Position numbers and translations under genes: made by a program
In this document: positions 1 through 5,601 of the stretch, in pieces
How positions within the stretch are numbered: position 1 is the stretch's first letter
How the letters are laid out: every line of letters begins with the position of its first letter
NCBI GenBank assembly: GCA_030608725.1
Contig: JAUWDP010000087.1
Span: forward strand, 1-5,655
DNA from: Candidatus Bathyarchaeota archaeon
GTDB lineage: Archaea > Thermoproteota > Bathyarchaeia > TCS64
DNA length: 5,655 nucleotides
Reading direction: 5' to 3'
The notes under the pieces: generated by a model
The model's database searches: none
What the model was told of the DNA's origin: nothing
What the model saw: the letters and a program-made list of their open reading frames with translations, nothing else

Positions 1-816
1 ATCGTCCTCGAACATCTTCCTCATCCGTGCCTCGGACTCGCCGTAGAACTTGCTCATGATCTCGGGGCCGTTGATGGCGTAGAAGTTGGCGTCCGACTCG
101 TTGGCCACGGCCCTCGCGAGGAGGGTCTTGCCCCCACCGGGTGGCCCGTGGAGGAGGACCCCCTTGGGCGGGTCGATCCCCAGCCTTTGGAAGATCTCGG
201 GGTGCCTCAGGGGCAGCTCCACCATCTCCCGGATACGCCGGATCTCCTCGTCCAGCCCGCCGATGTCCTCGTAGGTGGTCCTGCTCGGCATCTCCATCTC
301 TGGGACCGGCTCGCTCATGATCGAGATCTCCGTGGTCGGGGAGATCTTCACTATCCCGTTGGGCCTCGTGTTGACGACGAGGAAGGGAACAGAGTGGCCC
401 AGCATCATGATGAGTAGTGTGTCTCCCCTCGTGGCAGGCCTGTCAATCAGGCGGTCCTTGACGAACCTGACGAAGTCGCTGTCGACGCTAATGCGGATAT
501 CGACGGGAGCCAGCTTGAGGGAGACGGCGTACTCTGCCTCTGCCTTCCTCACCGAGACGAACTCGTTAATGGACGCGCCGGAGTTCTTCCGGATGAAGCC
601 GTCTATCCTGAGGAGCCCCTGCCCCTGGTCCTCGGGGTAGGCTGGCCAGGCCTTGGCGGCTGTCTCCTTCTTGCCCTTAATCTCGATAACGTCTCCTACC
701 GTTACGCTGAGGGACTTCATGGTCTCGGAGTCTATTCGGGCTATGCTCCTCCCCACGTCCCTCTGCTGCTTCGCTTCAGATACCTTCAACTGCACGGAGG
801 CCAAAGTGGAATCCAC
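1..816 (-). CDS. cdc48: Cdc48/VAT-type AAA+ ATPase, N-terminal 272 residues (3' part outside window)
   Basis: Archaeal homologue of p97/VCP: a hexameric ATPase that unfolds proteins, in archaea thought to feed the 20S proteasome. Visible domains in order: the double-psi beta-barrel N domain (about residues 8-95, with AKQQRDVGRSIARID and WPAYPEDQGQG), the second N subdomain (about 105-165), a linker with PEMEMPSRTTYEDIGGL (172-188), and the start of AAA domain D1. D1 shows Walker A GPPGGGKT (224-231) and pore loop KFYGESE (256-262). Family members are roughly 730-760 residues, so Walker B, the arginine fingers and all of D2 lie beyond base 1. The start chosen is GTG at 816; the frame is closed by a stop at 850-852, and GTG at 795 is an alternative. 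No well-spaced Shine-Dalgarno is seen. It follows egsA on the same strand after 80 bases, so it may be read from its own promoter or by read-through. Odd point: Walker A has Gly where Thr is usual (GPPGTGKT). Family assignment is near certain; the exact start is not. Confidence 0.93.
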   Translation of the reverse strand, partial: MDSTLASVQLKVSEAKQQRDVGRSIARIDSETMKSLSVTVGDVIEIKGKKETAAKAWPAYPEDQGQGLLRIDGFIRKNSGASINEFVSVRKAEAEYAVSLKLAPVDIRISVDSDFVRFVKDRLIDRPATRGDTLLIMMLGHSVPFLVVNTRPNGIVKISPTTEISIMSEPVPEMEMPSRTTYEDIGGLDEEIRRIREMVELPLRHPEIFQRLGIDPPKGVLLHGPPGGGKTLLARAVANESDANFYAINGPEIMSKFYGESEARMRKMFEDD

Positions 817-850
817 CCTTGATAATCCAAAAAGAAGGGGAACTTGCAGC

Positions 851-856
851 TAATAA
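851..856 (-). promoter_or_regulatory. Candidate TATA element for cdc48
   Basis: On the minus strand the egsA-cdc48 spacer contains GTTTATTAGC, its TTATTA core centred about 37 bases before the GTG start at 816. Archaeal transcription usually starts about 26 bases after the TATA centre, predicting an 11-base leader. The same core precedes egsA and the PUA gene. A run of five T (minus strand, 833-829) lies in the predicted leader and could instead help end egsA transcripts. Sequence resemblance only. Confidence 0.4.
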
Positions 857-896
857 ACATTAGTCTGTGTATTTCGTCCCCTTTCCGGGCACAGCT

Positions 897-1946
897 CTAT
901 ATTACACCGCATTCCGAGGCGAGGAGTTCCGCCTTCTCTGGCGTCAGGTTCGCGGTGTCCAGCACGGTGTATCTATCCGGCCTTATCTCCCTCGCCTTCA
1001 CGAGGGCCTCCACGACGGTGGATTTCCCCACACCTAGCTCTTCGGCCGTCGTCGGTGCCCCGATTATCCTCAGGCTCTCCTTCAGCTCACGCCAGTCGAG
1101 ATCGTGGAGCTTCGCCATCATGATCGCGCCCACCCCGCACTGCTCGCCGTGGAGGGCCACCCCGGGCGCGAGTACGTCGAGGGTGTGGCTGAAGAGGTGC
1201 TCAGATCCGCTGCAGGGCCTGCTGCTGCCGGCTATGCTCATCGCGACACCGCAGCTCACGAGGGCCTCCAGAAGCGTCCTGTAACCCTCCTCGAGGCGCT
1301 CCCTGATGAGGAGGGCGTTCCTCATGATGAGGTTAGAGCTCATGAGGGCGAGGCTAGCGGCGTACTCGCCGTAGTACTCACCGTTCACGTCGTGGCTCAT
1401 CCTCCAGTCCTGGACGGAGACGGCCTTCCCGACTATGTCACCGCAACCGCTGGCAGTGAACCTGTAGGGGGACTCCTCGATGATGTTCGAGTCCGCGAGG
1501 ACGGCAATAGGGGACTTGGCCTTAACTGAGTAGGGCCTATCAAAGCCCTTGATGGATGCAGAGCTGCTCGCTATGCCGTCGTGGGAGGCCGTTGTGGGGA
1601 CGCTTATGAAGAAAGCGCCGCTCTTGAAAGCGCTTAGTTTAGCGACGTCTATCGTCCGCCCTCCTCCAACGCCCAGAATGGCGTCAGCCCCCATAACCTC
1701 GGCCTCCTTCCTGATCCTATCCACTGTGGCCAGATCCGCAGCTGAACAGTACGTGAGCTCGACGCTGAACCCCTCTTTCATCAAAATCGCCTTGGCCCTT
1801 CCCCCTGCTATTTCGTATGTCTTCTTACCGGTAACTATGAGGGGCCTCTCGATGGCCAGTTCTCCACATATGTCGCCTATTGAATCGACTACGCCCTGTC
1901 CAACAAGCACTATACGGGGCAGATCGATCCTGTGGACGTGGTTCAA
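897..1946 (-). CDS. egsA: sn-glycerol-1-phosphate dehydrogenase (EgsA/AraM family)
   Basis: Cytosolic enzyme reducing dihydroxyacetone phosphate to sn-glycerol 1-phosphate with NAD(P)H, the step giving archaeal ether lipids their stereochemistry. The 349 residues match the usual family length. Visible: N-terminal HRIDLPRIVLVGQGVV (5-20), dinucleotide-binding GVGGGRTIDVAK (92-103), SVPTTASHDG (115-124), and the metal-site segments SGCGD (166-170), GSEH (247-250) and ALHGEQ (264-269). By family knowledge the Zn2+ ligands are D170, H250 and H266, all present, so the enzyme should be active. The start codon is TTG at 1946-1944: no ATG or GTG lies between it and the in-frame stop at 1970-1968, a GGTG sits four bases upstream, and the product then begins close to the conserved first strand. 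It is divergent from psmB and lies upstream of cdc48 on the same strand. The bacterial AraM relative is the only close alternative; archaeal context decides. Confidence 0.97.
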   Translation of the reverse strand: MNHVHRIDLPRIVLVGQGVVDSIGDICGELAIERPLIVTGKKTYEIAGGRAKAILMKEGFSVELTYCSAADLATVDRIRKEAEVMGADAILGVGGGRTIDVAKLSAFKSGAFFISVPTTASHDGIASSSASIKGFDRPYSVKAKSPIAVLADSNIIEESPYRFTASGCGDIVGKAVSVQDWRMSHDVNGEYYGEYAASLALMSSNLIMRNALLIRERLEEGYRTLLEALVSCGVAMSIAGSSRPCSGSEHLFSHTLDVLAPGVALHGEQCGVGAIMMAKLHDLDWRELKESLRIIGAPTTAEELGVGKSTVVEALVKAREIRPDRYTVLDTANLTPEKAELLASECGVI

Positions 1947-1950
1947 TTCG

Positions 1951-1954
1951 CACC
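1951..1954 (-). promoter_or_regulatory. GGTG ribosome-binding site before the TTG start of egsA
   Basis: Minus strand reads GGTG then CGAA then TTG. GGTG is complementary to the CACC of the archaeal 16S rRNA 3' end, and the four-base spacer is usable. It supports the unusual TTG start. The same GGTG plus four-base arrangement precedes the PUA gene at 5107. Confidence 0.5.
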
Positions 1955-1980
1955 AGCCTGTTAAGCACTACACATCATGA

Positions 1981-1986
1981 TAATAA
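1981..1986 (-). promoter_or_regulatory. Candidate TATA element for egsA
   Basis: Minus strand GAAAAAGGCTTATTATC carries the TTATTA core with purine-rich sequence just upstream, where the TFB-binding BRE would lie. Its centre is about 37 bases before the TTG start, predicting transcription from near 1957, an 11-base leader and inclusion of the GGTG at 1954-1951. A second AT-rich stretch (minus-strand GATATATTTC, 2030-2021) is farther away and less likely. Confidence 0.5.
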
Positions 1987-2000
1987 GCCTTTTTCGTTGC

Positions 2001-2012
2001 CCCCACATGGGG
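2001..2012. repeat. Short palindrome CCCCA-CA-TGGGG between egsA and psmB promoters
   Basis: Five-base arms CCCCA and TGGGG are perfectly complementary around a two-base centre, flanked by T-rich (1991-1994) and A-rich (2013-2016) runs. It stands out as GC-rich in an AT-rich divergent spacer, 15 bases upstream of the egsA TATA candidate and about 40 bases upstream of the psmB one. It has the form of a dimeric-regulator operator, but no regulator is identified and chance is possible. Confidence 0.3.
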
Positions 2013-2052
2013 AAAATGTTGAAATATATCGCTTTTTTCAGCCCAAGAAAGG

Positions 2053-2060
2053 TTTTTAAA
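2053..2060 (+). promoter_or_regulatory. Candidate BRE/TATA promoter for psmB-aCPSF1
   Basis: GAAAGG followed by TTTTTAAA resembles an archaeal BRE plus TATA box. Transcription would begin near 2083, giving a leader of about 50 bases before the ATG at 2134. A second candidate, ATTTTTATC at 2067-2075, would start transcripts near 2097. In either case the leader includes the GAGG ribosome-binding site. No separate promoter is seen for aCPSF1, so this probably drives both genes. Confidence 0.5.
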
Positions 2061-2121
2061 GGAGACATTTTTATCTTACTTGGTTTTCCTTTTTAGGATT
2101 ACTATCATTCGCACTCGATCT

Positions 2122-2125
2122 GAGG
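2122..2125 (+). promoter_or_regulatory. Shine-Dalgarno GAGG deciding the psmB start
   Basis: GAGG within TGAGGAT lies eight bases before ATG 2134. An upstream in-frame TTG at 2080 would add 18 residues but lies at or before the predicted transcription start and has no ribosome-binding site. This favours the ATG and a 10-residue propeptide. Confidence 0.55.
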
Positions 2126-2133
2126 ATATTGAG

Positions 2134-2766
2134 ATGGAAAATACGATAGGTGAATACAGGGGGACTACTACGGTTGCGGCTGTCTGTAACGACGGCGTCA
2201 TCATGGCGACTGACACAAGGGCCACCATGGGCAACTACGTAGCGAGTAAACACGCCAAGAAGGTGTATCAGATCACGGATCAGCTGGCGATGACCATCGC
2301 CGGAGGGGTGGCCGCGGCGCAGAGGGTCGTCGATATCCTCAAGGTGAATGCCAAGCTCTACAACCTCGAGAAGGGTAGGCCCATGCCCGTGGCGGCGGCC
2401 GCGATGCTCGTCTCCAACATCCTGTTCTCAAACAGGGAGGTGGGGGCTCCCCTTCCGCTCCAGGCCCTCATAGGGGGCATGGACCTGACCGGACCCCACG
2501 TCTACAACCTGGACCCCTACGGAAGCCTCACCGAGGAGAAGATGGTCTCCACCGGCTCGGGCTCCCCGTTCGCCTATGGAGTCCTCGAGGACAGATATAA
2601 GGAGGACAGCACTGTCGCGGAGATGGCGCCCATCGTAGTCAAGGCGGTGGACTCCGCCATGAAGCGGGACGTCGCCAGCGGTGACAACTTCGATGTCGCC
2701 GTGATAACCTCAGACGGTTTCAAGGAGCTATCTGAAGAGGAAAAGATTGCTCTACTAGAGAGTTAG
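2134..2766 (+). CDS. psmB: Proteasome beta subunit (20S core, catalytic)
   Basis: N-terminal-threonine protease subunit forming the two inner rings of the archaeal 20S proteasome. The 210-residue precursor has a 10-residue propeptide (MENTIGEYRG) ending in Gly, followed by TTTVAAV, so self-cleavage would expose Thr11 as catalytic Thr1 and leave a mature chain of 200. In mature numbering, D17 and R19 (ATDTRATMG), K33 (AKKV), S129 in the STGSGS segment, and D169 and S172 (the Asp-x-x-Ser pair equivalent to D166/S169) are all in place, so this is an active subunit rather than a structural paralogue. The start at ATG 2134 is backed by GAGG at 2122. aCPSF1 begins seven bases after the stop, pointing to one transcript; egsA is divergent upstream. 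The alpha subunit and any second beta subunit are not in the window. Cdc48, a likely unfoldase partner, is encoded about 1.3 kb away. Confidence 0.97.
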   Translation: MENTIGEYRGTTTVAAVCNDGVIMATDTRATMGNYVASKHAKKVYQITDQLAMTIAGGVAAAQRVVDILKVNAKLYNLEKGRPMPVAAAAMLVSNILFSNREVGAPLPLQALIGGMDLTGPHVYNLDPYGSLTEEKMVSTGSGSPFAYGVLEDRYKEDSTVAEMAPIVVKAVDSAMKRDVASGDNFDVAVITSDGFKELSEEEKIALLES

Positions 2767-2773
2767 ATTCCCG

Positions 2774-4687
2774 ATGCATACAACCCAAGGGATCTCCTTC
2801 GCCGAGATAAGGAACACTATCTTCGAGAACATCCCCACTGAGATAGGTATAACCAGGATAGAGTTCGAGGGCCCACGTCTGGCCATCTACACGAAGAAGC
2901 CCGAGGTCCTCCAGGAGAACAAACACATCGTTGCGGAGATCGCCAGTAAGATCAAGAAAAGGATCGTTATCCGCTCCGACCCCTCCGTGAGGGCGAACGA
3001 GATCGAGGCCGAGAACGTGATCAAGGAGATCTTCGAGGAGGCCGGCCTCGTGCAGAGCTACTTCGATCCCACGCTGGGGGAGGTAGTCCTCGAGGTGGAG
3101 AGGCCCGGGGTCGCCATAGGAAAGGGGGGATCCAACCTCCTAGAGATAGTCCAGAAGACTCACTGGACCCCTAACGTCGTCAGGTCACCCCCGATCCCAA
3201 GCCTCACTATCAAGCAGATTCGGGGATACCTTTACTCGAAGAGCAAGGAGAGGGAGAGGTTCCTCAGGGAGACCGGGGAATCCATCTTCAGGTCGATGTA
3301 CAGTCAATCCCGGGATGTCCGCGTGACCTTCCTGGGGAGCAGCAAGCACGTCGGTAGATCTGCCATACTAATACGCACAGTAGAGAGCAGCGTCCTCCTT
3401 GACTGTGGGATCAATCCCGGCACCAACAGGCCCTTCCAGGCCTTCCCCAGGATCGACGTCGAGGAGTTCGATCTGAGCCGCCTTGATGCCGTGATTATCA
3501 CCCACGCCCACCTGGACCACTGCGGTTTCCTGCCCTACCTCTACAAGTACGGATACAAGGGGCCGGTCTACTGCTCGGCGCCCACCGCTAGCCTCATGAC
3601 CTTGCTCCAGGGGGACTACCTGGACGTCATGACCAAGGAGGGGCGGGTTCCTCCGTACGGTGCCGACGACATACGTGAGGTGATCGTGAGGACGATTCCC
3701 CTCTCCTGGGGGGAGGTGACGGACGTCTCACCCGACATACGTTTGACGCTGCACAATGCAGGTCACATCCTCGGTTCTTCAATGATCCACCTCCACATCG
3801 GACGGGGGCTGCACAACATCGTCTACACTGGAGACTTCAAGTACGGCTACACGGAGCTCCTATCCCCTGCGACCTCCCAGTTCCCGAGGGTCGAGACCCT
3901 CATCATGGAGAGCACCTACGGAGCCCCGGACAACGTCACCCCGCCCAGGGCGGACACCGACGCATTGTTCGTGGACATCGCCAACAGCATCCTCAAGAAC
4001 GGGAAGGTCATCATCCCAGTTCCCGCCGTCGGGAGGGCCCAGGAGATATTGATGGTCATCAACAGGTACATGGAGGAGGGTGAGCTCACAGAGGTCCCCG
4101 TCTACATCGAGGGGATGATCTCGGAGGCGACGGGGATCCACACGGCCTACCCGGACTACCTCTCGTCCAACCTGAGGGACCTGATACTCAGGGAGGGCAG
4201 GAACCCCTTCGAGTCCGACTACTTCACGGTGGTCAAGCAGCACGACAGAAGGGACGAGATCGCAGAGGGCGGCCCGTGCATCATAATGGCCACGGCAGGC
4301 ATGATGGAGGGGGGCCCCGTGATAGAGTACTTCAAGCGCCTAGCCCCCTGGGATGAGAACGGCCTCATATTCGTGAGCTACCAGGTCAACGGGACCCTGG
4401 GCCAGAGGCTCCAGGCTGGGCTGAGGTCGGTCCAGACCTACAGCAGGGACGGGAAGATGGAGATCACCAACGTGAAGCTCTCGACGCATACCATCGAGGG
4501 TTTCTCTGGCCACTCCGATAGGAACCAGCTCATCAACTACGTGAGGAAGATGCGGCCTACGCCCAGGAGGGTGTTCATGGTCCACGGCGAGGAGTCCAAG
4601 ACAGTAAACATGGCCAGGACGATCTCGAAGATGAGGGGTGTGAAGGGATTCAGCCCTGGGATGCTTGAGACCTTCCTACTTGCCTAG
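2774..4687 (+). CDS. fttA: aCPSF1/FttA: KH-domain beta-CASP ribonuclease, transcription termination factor
   Basis: Archaeal homologue of the eukaryotic CPSF73 3'-end endonuclease. By family knowledge it cleaves nascent RNA at U-rich 3' ends and terminates transcription, and also acts in RNA turnover. The 637 residues match the family. Order: two N-terminal KH-type domains (about 1-70 and 71-145, the second with GKGG at 116-119), metallo-beta-lactamase domain (about 180-385), beta-CASP insert (about 390-565), then the end of the MBL fold. Metal and catalytic motifs are complete: D210 (LLDCG), HAHLDH (244-249), H331 (AGHILGS), D354 (TGDF), E379 (MESTYG), H580 (SGHSD) and H604 (VHGE). PAVGRAQE (417-424) is a typical beta-CASP segment. 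The ATG at 2774 leads directly into the conserved KH start; no strong Shine-Dalgarno is seen, so translation may be coupled to psmB. It converges on the sepF-like gene across 12 bases. Identity is close to certain. Confidence 0.97.
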   Translation: MHTTQGISFAEIRNTIFENIPTEIGITRIEFEGPRLAIYTKKPEVLQENKHIVAEIASKIKKRIVIRSDPSVRANEIEAENVIKEIFEEAGLVQSYFDPTLGEVVLEVERPGVAIGKGGSNLLEIVQKTHWTPNVVRSPPIPSLTIKQIRGYLYSKSKERERFLRETGESIFRSMYSQSRDVRVTFLGSSKHVGRSAILIRTVESSVLLDCGINPGTNRPFQAFPRIDVEEFDLSRLDAVIITHAHLDHCGFLPYLYKYGYKGPVYCSAPTASLMTLLQGDYLDVMTKEGRVPPYGADDIREVIVRTIPLSWGEVTDVSPDIRLTLHNAGHILGSSMIHLHIGRGLHNIVYTGDFKYGYTELLSPATSQFPRVETLIMESTYGAPDNVTPPRADTDALFVDIANSILKNGKVIIPVPAVGRAQEILMVINRYMEEGELTEVPVYIEGMISEATGIHTAYPDYLSSNLRDLILREGRNPFESDYFTVVKQHDRRDEIAEGGPCIIMATAGMMEGGPVIEYFKRLAPWDENGLIFVSYQVNGTLGQRLQAGLRSVQTYSRDGKMEITNVKLSTHTIEGFSGHSDRNQLINYVRKMRPTPRRVFMVHGEESKTVNMARTISKMRGVKGFSPGMLETFLLA

Positions 4688-4689
4688 AA

Positions 4690-4696
4690 TTATTTT
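4690..4696 (+). terminator. U-rich tract (ATTATTTT region) just after aCPSF1
   Basis: The 12-base gap after the aCPSF1 stop is almost all A/T and reads TTATTTT on the plus strand. U-rich tracts without a stable hairpin are typical archaeal terminators. The run is short and its interruption by A weakens it. Transcripts ending here would reach the last codons of the opposing sepF-like gene. Confidence 0.35.
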
Positions 4697-4699
4697 AGA

Positions 4700-5020
4700 T
4701 CAGGCTCGCCAGATTTTCACGCTCTTCGGGGTCAGGATCACCCGTTCCTCTCCGAGGCGGGCTATGTCCCCTTTTATGAGGACGGCGTACTCGTTGAGCT
4801 CGTTGATTGCCCTCTTGACGTCGTCGATGTTCTGCTTGGCCAGGGGGGAGACGTTGGTGATGACGATGTTGCCGGCCCTCACCTCAGATTTAATAATGTC
4901 GACGTCCTCATACGCCTTCAGAGGAATCGCCTTGATGTACGTCTCGCTCTGGGCTGCAGCGGTTTCTTCTTTCTTGCCTATGATCTTGTCGATGACGCCT
5001 CTCATTGAAATACCTACCAT
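4700..5020 (-). CDS. sepF: SepF-like cell division protein (DUF552 family)
   Basis: Small SepF-family protein, in archaea the membrane anchor for FtsZ at the division site. The 106-residue product has an N-terminal stretch MRGVIDKIIGKK (6-17) that could form the amphipathic membrane-targeting helix, a short polar linker (18-27), and the compact SepF core from YIKAIPLKAYEDVDIIKSEV to VILTPKSVKIWR (28-105). The core includes GNIVITNVSPL and DDVKRAINELNEYA, the expected strand-helix pattern. The start is uncertain. ATG 5020 gives 106 residues and has GAGGG six bases upstream. ATG 5005 gives 101 residues, begins exactly at the predicted helix, has AGGT five bases upstream, and lies 37 bases from a strong TATA element, which makes it the better fit to the promoter. 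It is tail to tail with aCPSF1 and divergent from the PUA gene. ftsZ itself is not in the window. Family recognition is by pattern; an uncharacterised DUF552 role cannot be excluded. Confidence 0.88.
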   Translation of the reverse strand: MVGISMRGVIDKIIGKKEETAAAQSETYIKAIPLKAYEDVDIIKSEVRAGNIVITNVSPLAKQNIDDVKRAINELNEYAVLIKGDIARLGEERVILTPKSVKIWRA

Positions 5021-5038
5021 CGGAAACCCTCAAGTACC

Positions 5039-5045
5039 ATATAAA
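5039..5045 (-). promoter_or_regulatory. TATA box for the sepF-like gene
   Basis: Minus strand CTTTATATGG is the best TATA match in this spacer. Its centre is 22 bases from ATG 5020 and 37 from ATG 5005. With transcription about 26 bases downstream, RNA would begin near 5016, inside the first-choice ATG, so either the transcript is leaderless at 5020 or translation begins at 5005 after a leader of about 11 bases. Confidence 0.5.
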
Positions 5046-5077
5046 GGGTCGTCCCAAAGGTTAGTGCGCTCATCTGC

Positions 5078-5083
5078 TTATTA
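5078..5083 (+). promoter_or_regulatory. Candidate TATA element for the PUA-domain gene
   Basis: CTTATTAGC lies with its centre about 26 bases before ATG 5107, so the transcript could begin at the ATG and be leaderless. It matches TTATTAGC upstream of cdc48. The GGTG at 5099-5102 would be used only if transcription begins farther upstream. Confidence 0.4.
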
Positions 5084-5098
5084 GCTTTGTCAGTTGAT

Positions 5099-5102
5099 GG
5101 TG
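5099..5102 (+). promoter_or_regulatory. GGTG, possible ribosome-binding site before the PUA gene
   Basis: GGTG followed by TGTT and then ATG 5107 repeats the spacing seen before egsA. It conflicts with a leaderless transcript predicted from the TATA position, so only one of the two signals need be in use. Confidence 0.35.
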
Positions 5103-5106
5103 TGTT

Positions 5107-5595
5107 ATGGGGGATATTTCGGGCCCTAAACTCGTAAAACGGCGTACTATGCGCCGTAAAGACGTCAGGAGATTGAAAGACGAAGCCGGCGACCTCCTGC
5201 GGGACGAGACCAACTCAATAATACAGGCCGAGACCGAGGGCGGCATTACTGTCTTCATCATCGAAGGTGACATCAAGCTTGCGAGGAGGGATGAGGTCCT
5301 ATTCCCCACACTGTTGAACGAGAGCGTCGAGGAGCTACCGTCGGTTCTGGTGGATATGGGGGCCATCCCCTACGTCTGCAACGGCGCCGATGTGATGTCA
5401 CCGGGCATAGTTGGCATCGACGGAGATTTTGGCGAGGGCGACCTCGTAATCGTGAGGGACGAGAAGCACAAAAAGGCCCTAGCCGTAGGCGTCGCTCTAG
5501 TAAAGTCGGAGGACATGAGGGAGATGCCCAAGGGGAAGGCGGTCAAGAGCATCCACTACGTTGGAGATAAGCTCTGGAAGGTGGCCTCGACCTAA
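5107..5595 (+). CDS. PUA-domain RNA-binding protein, archaeal MCT-1/Tma20-like
   Basis: A 162-residue protein with a C-terminal PUA domain (about 79-155): SVLVDMGAIPYVCNGADVM, then SPGIVGIDGDFGEGDLV and finally GKAVKSIHYVGDKLW. This arrangement and total length resemble the archaeal relatives of eukaryotic MCT-1/MCTS1 (Tma20), which with DENR acts on the 40S ribosome in reinitiation and recycling. The N-terminal part (1-75) begins with a very basic stretch KRRTMRRKDVRR (11-22), likely to contact RNA, and continues into the mixed alpha/beta fold usual before PUA in this family. No enzymatic motif is visible, so a free RNA- or ribosome-binding role is inferred rather than an RNA-modifying one. 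The ATG at 5107 fits both a candidate TATA and a GGTG. The gene is divergent from sepF and converges, six bases on, with a membrane-protein gene. Alternative: another stand-alone PUA protein of unknown target. Confidence 0.85.
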   Translation: MGDISGPKLVKRRTMRRKDVRRLKDEAGDLLRDETNSIIQAETEGGITVFIIEGDIKLARRDEVLFPTLLNESVEELPSVLVDMGAIPYVCNGADVMSPGIVGIDGDFGEGDLVIVRDEKHKKALAVGVALVKSEDMREMPKGKAVKSIHYVGDKLWKVAST

Positions 5596-5601
5596 CCCTA
5601 C

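Noticed and set aside
86..640. Plus-strand open frames opposite cdc48
   Set aside because: They are antisense shadows of a GC-rich gene; translations are low-complexity and show no domain, while the minus strand gives a clear Cdc48.
863..894. CTGTG / CACAG inverted repeat in the egsA-cdc48 spacer
   Set aside because: Five-base arms over a loop of more than 20 bases are expected by chance, and it is not followed directly by a T run.
844..1980. Long plus-strand frames (up to 146 codons) opposite egsA
   Set aside because: All lie inside egsA on the other strand and none has a recognisable motif or ribosome-binding site; egsA metal and cofactor motifs are unambiguous.
3860..4585. Minus-strand frames of 127 and 81 codons within aCPSF1
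   Set aside because: Arg/Asp/Val/Leu/His-rich shadow translations opposite the conserved beta-CASP region; no promoter or domain.
4665..5084. Plus-strand frame of 139 codons overlapping the end of aCPSF1 and all of sepF
   Set aside because: Ser/Met-rich antisense translation of sepF with no motif; the opposite strand encodes a convincing SepF core.
5139..5157. Inverted repeat ACGGCG / CGCCGT with a seven-base loop near the start of the PUA gene
   Set aside because: It falls on the codons of the basic KRRTMRRK segment and is easily produced by arginine codons; no run of T follows, so a terminator or riboswitch is not supported.
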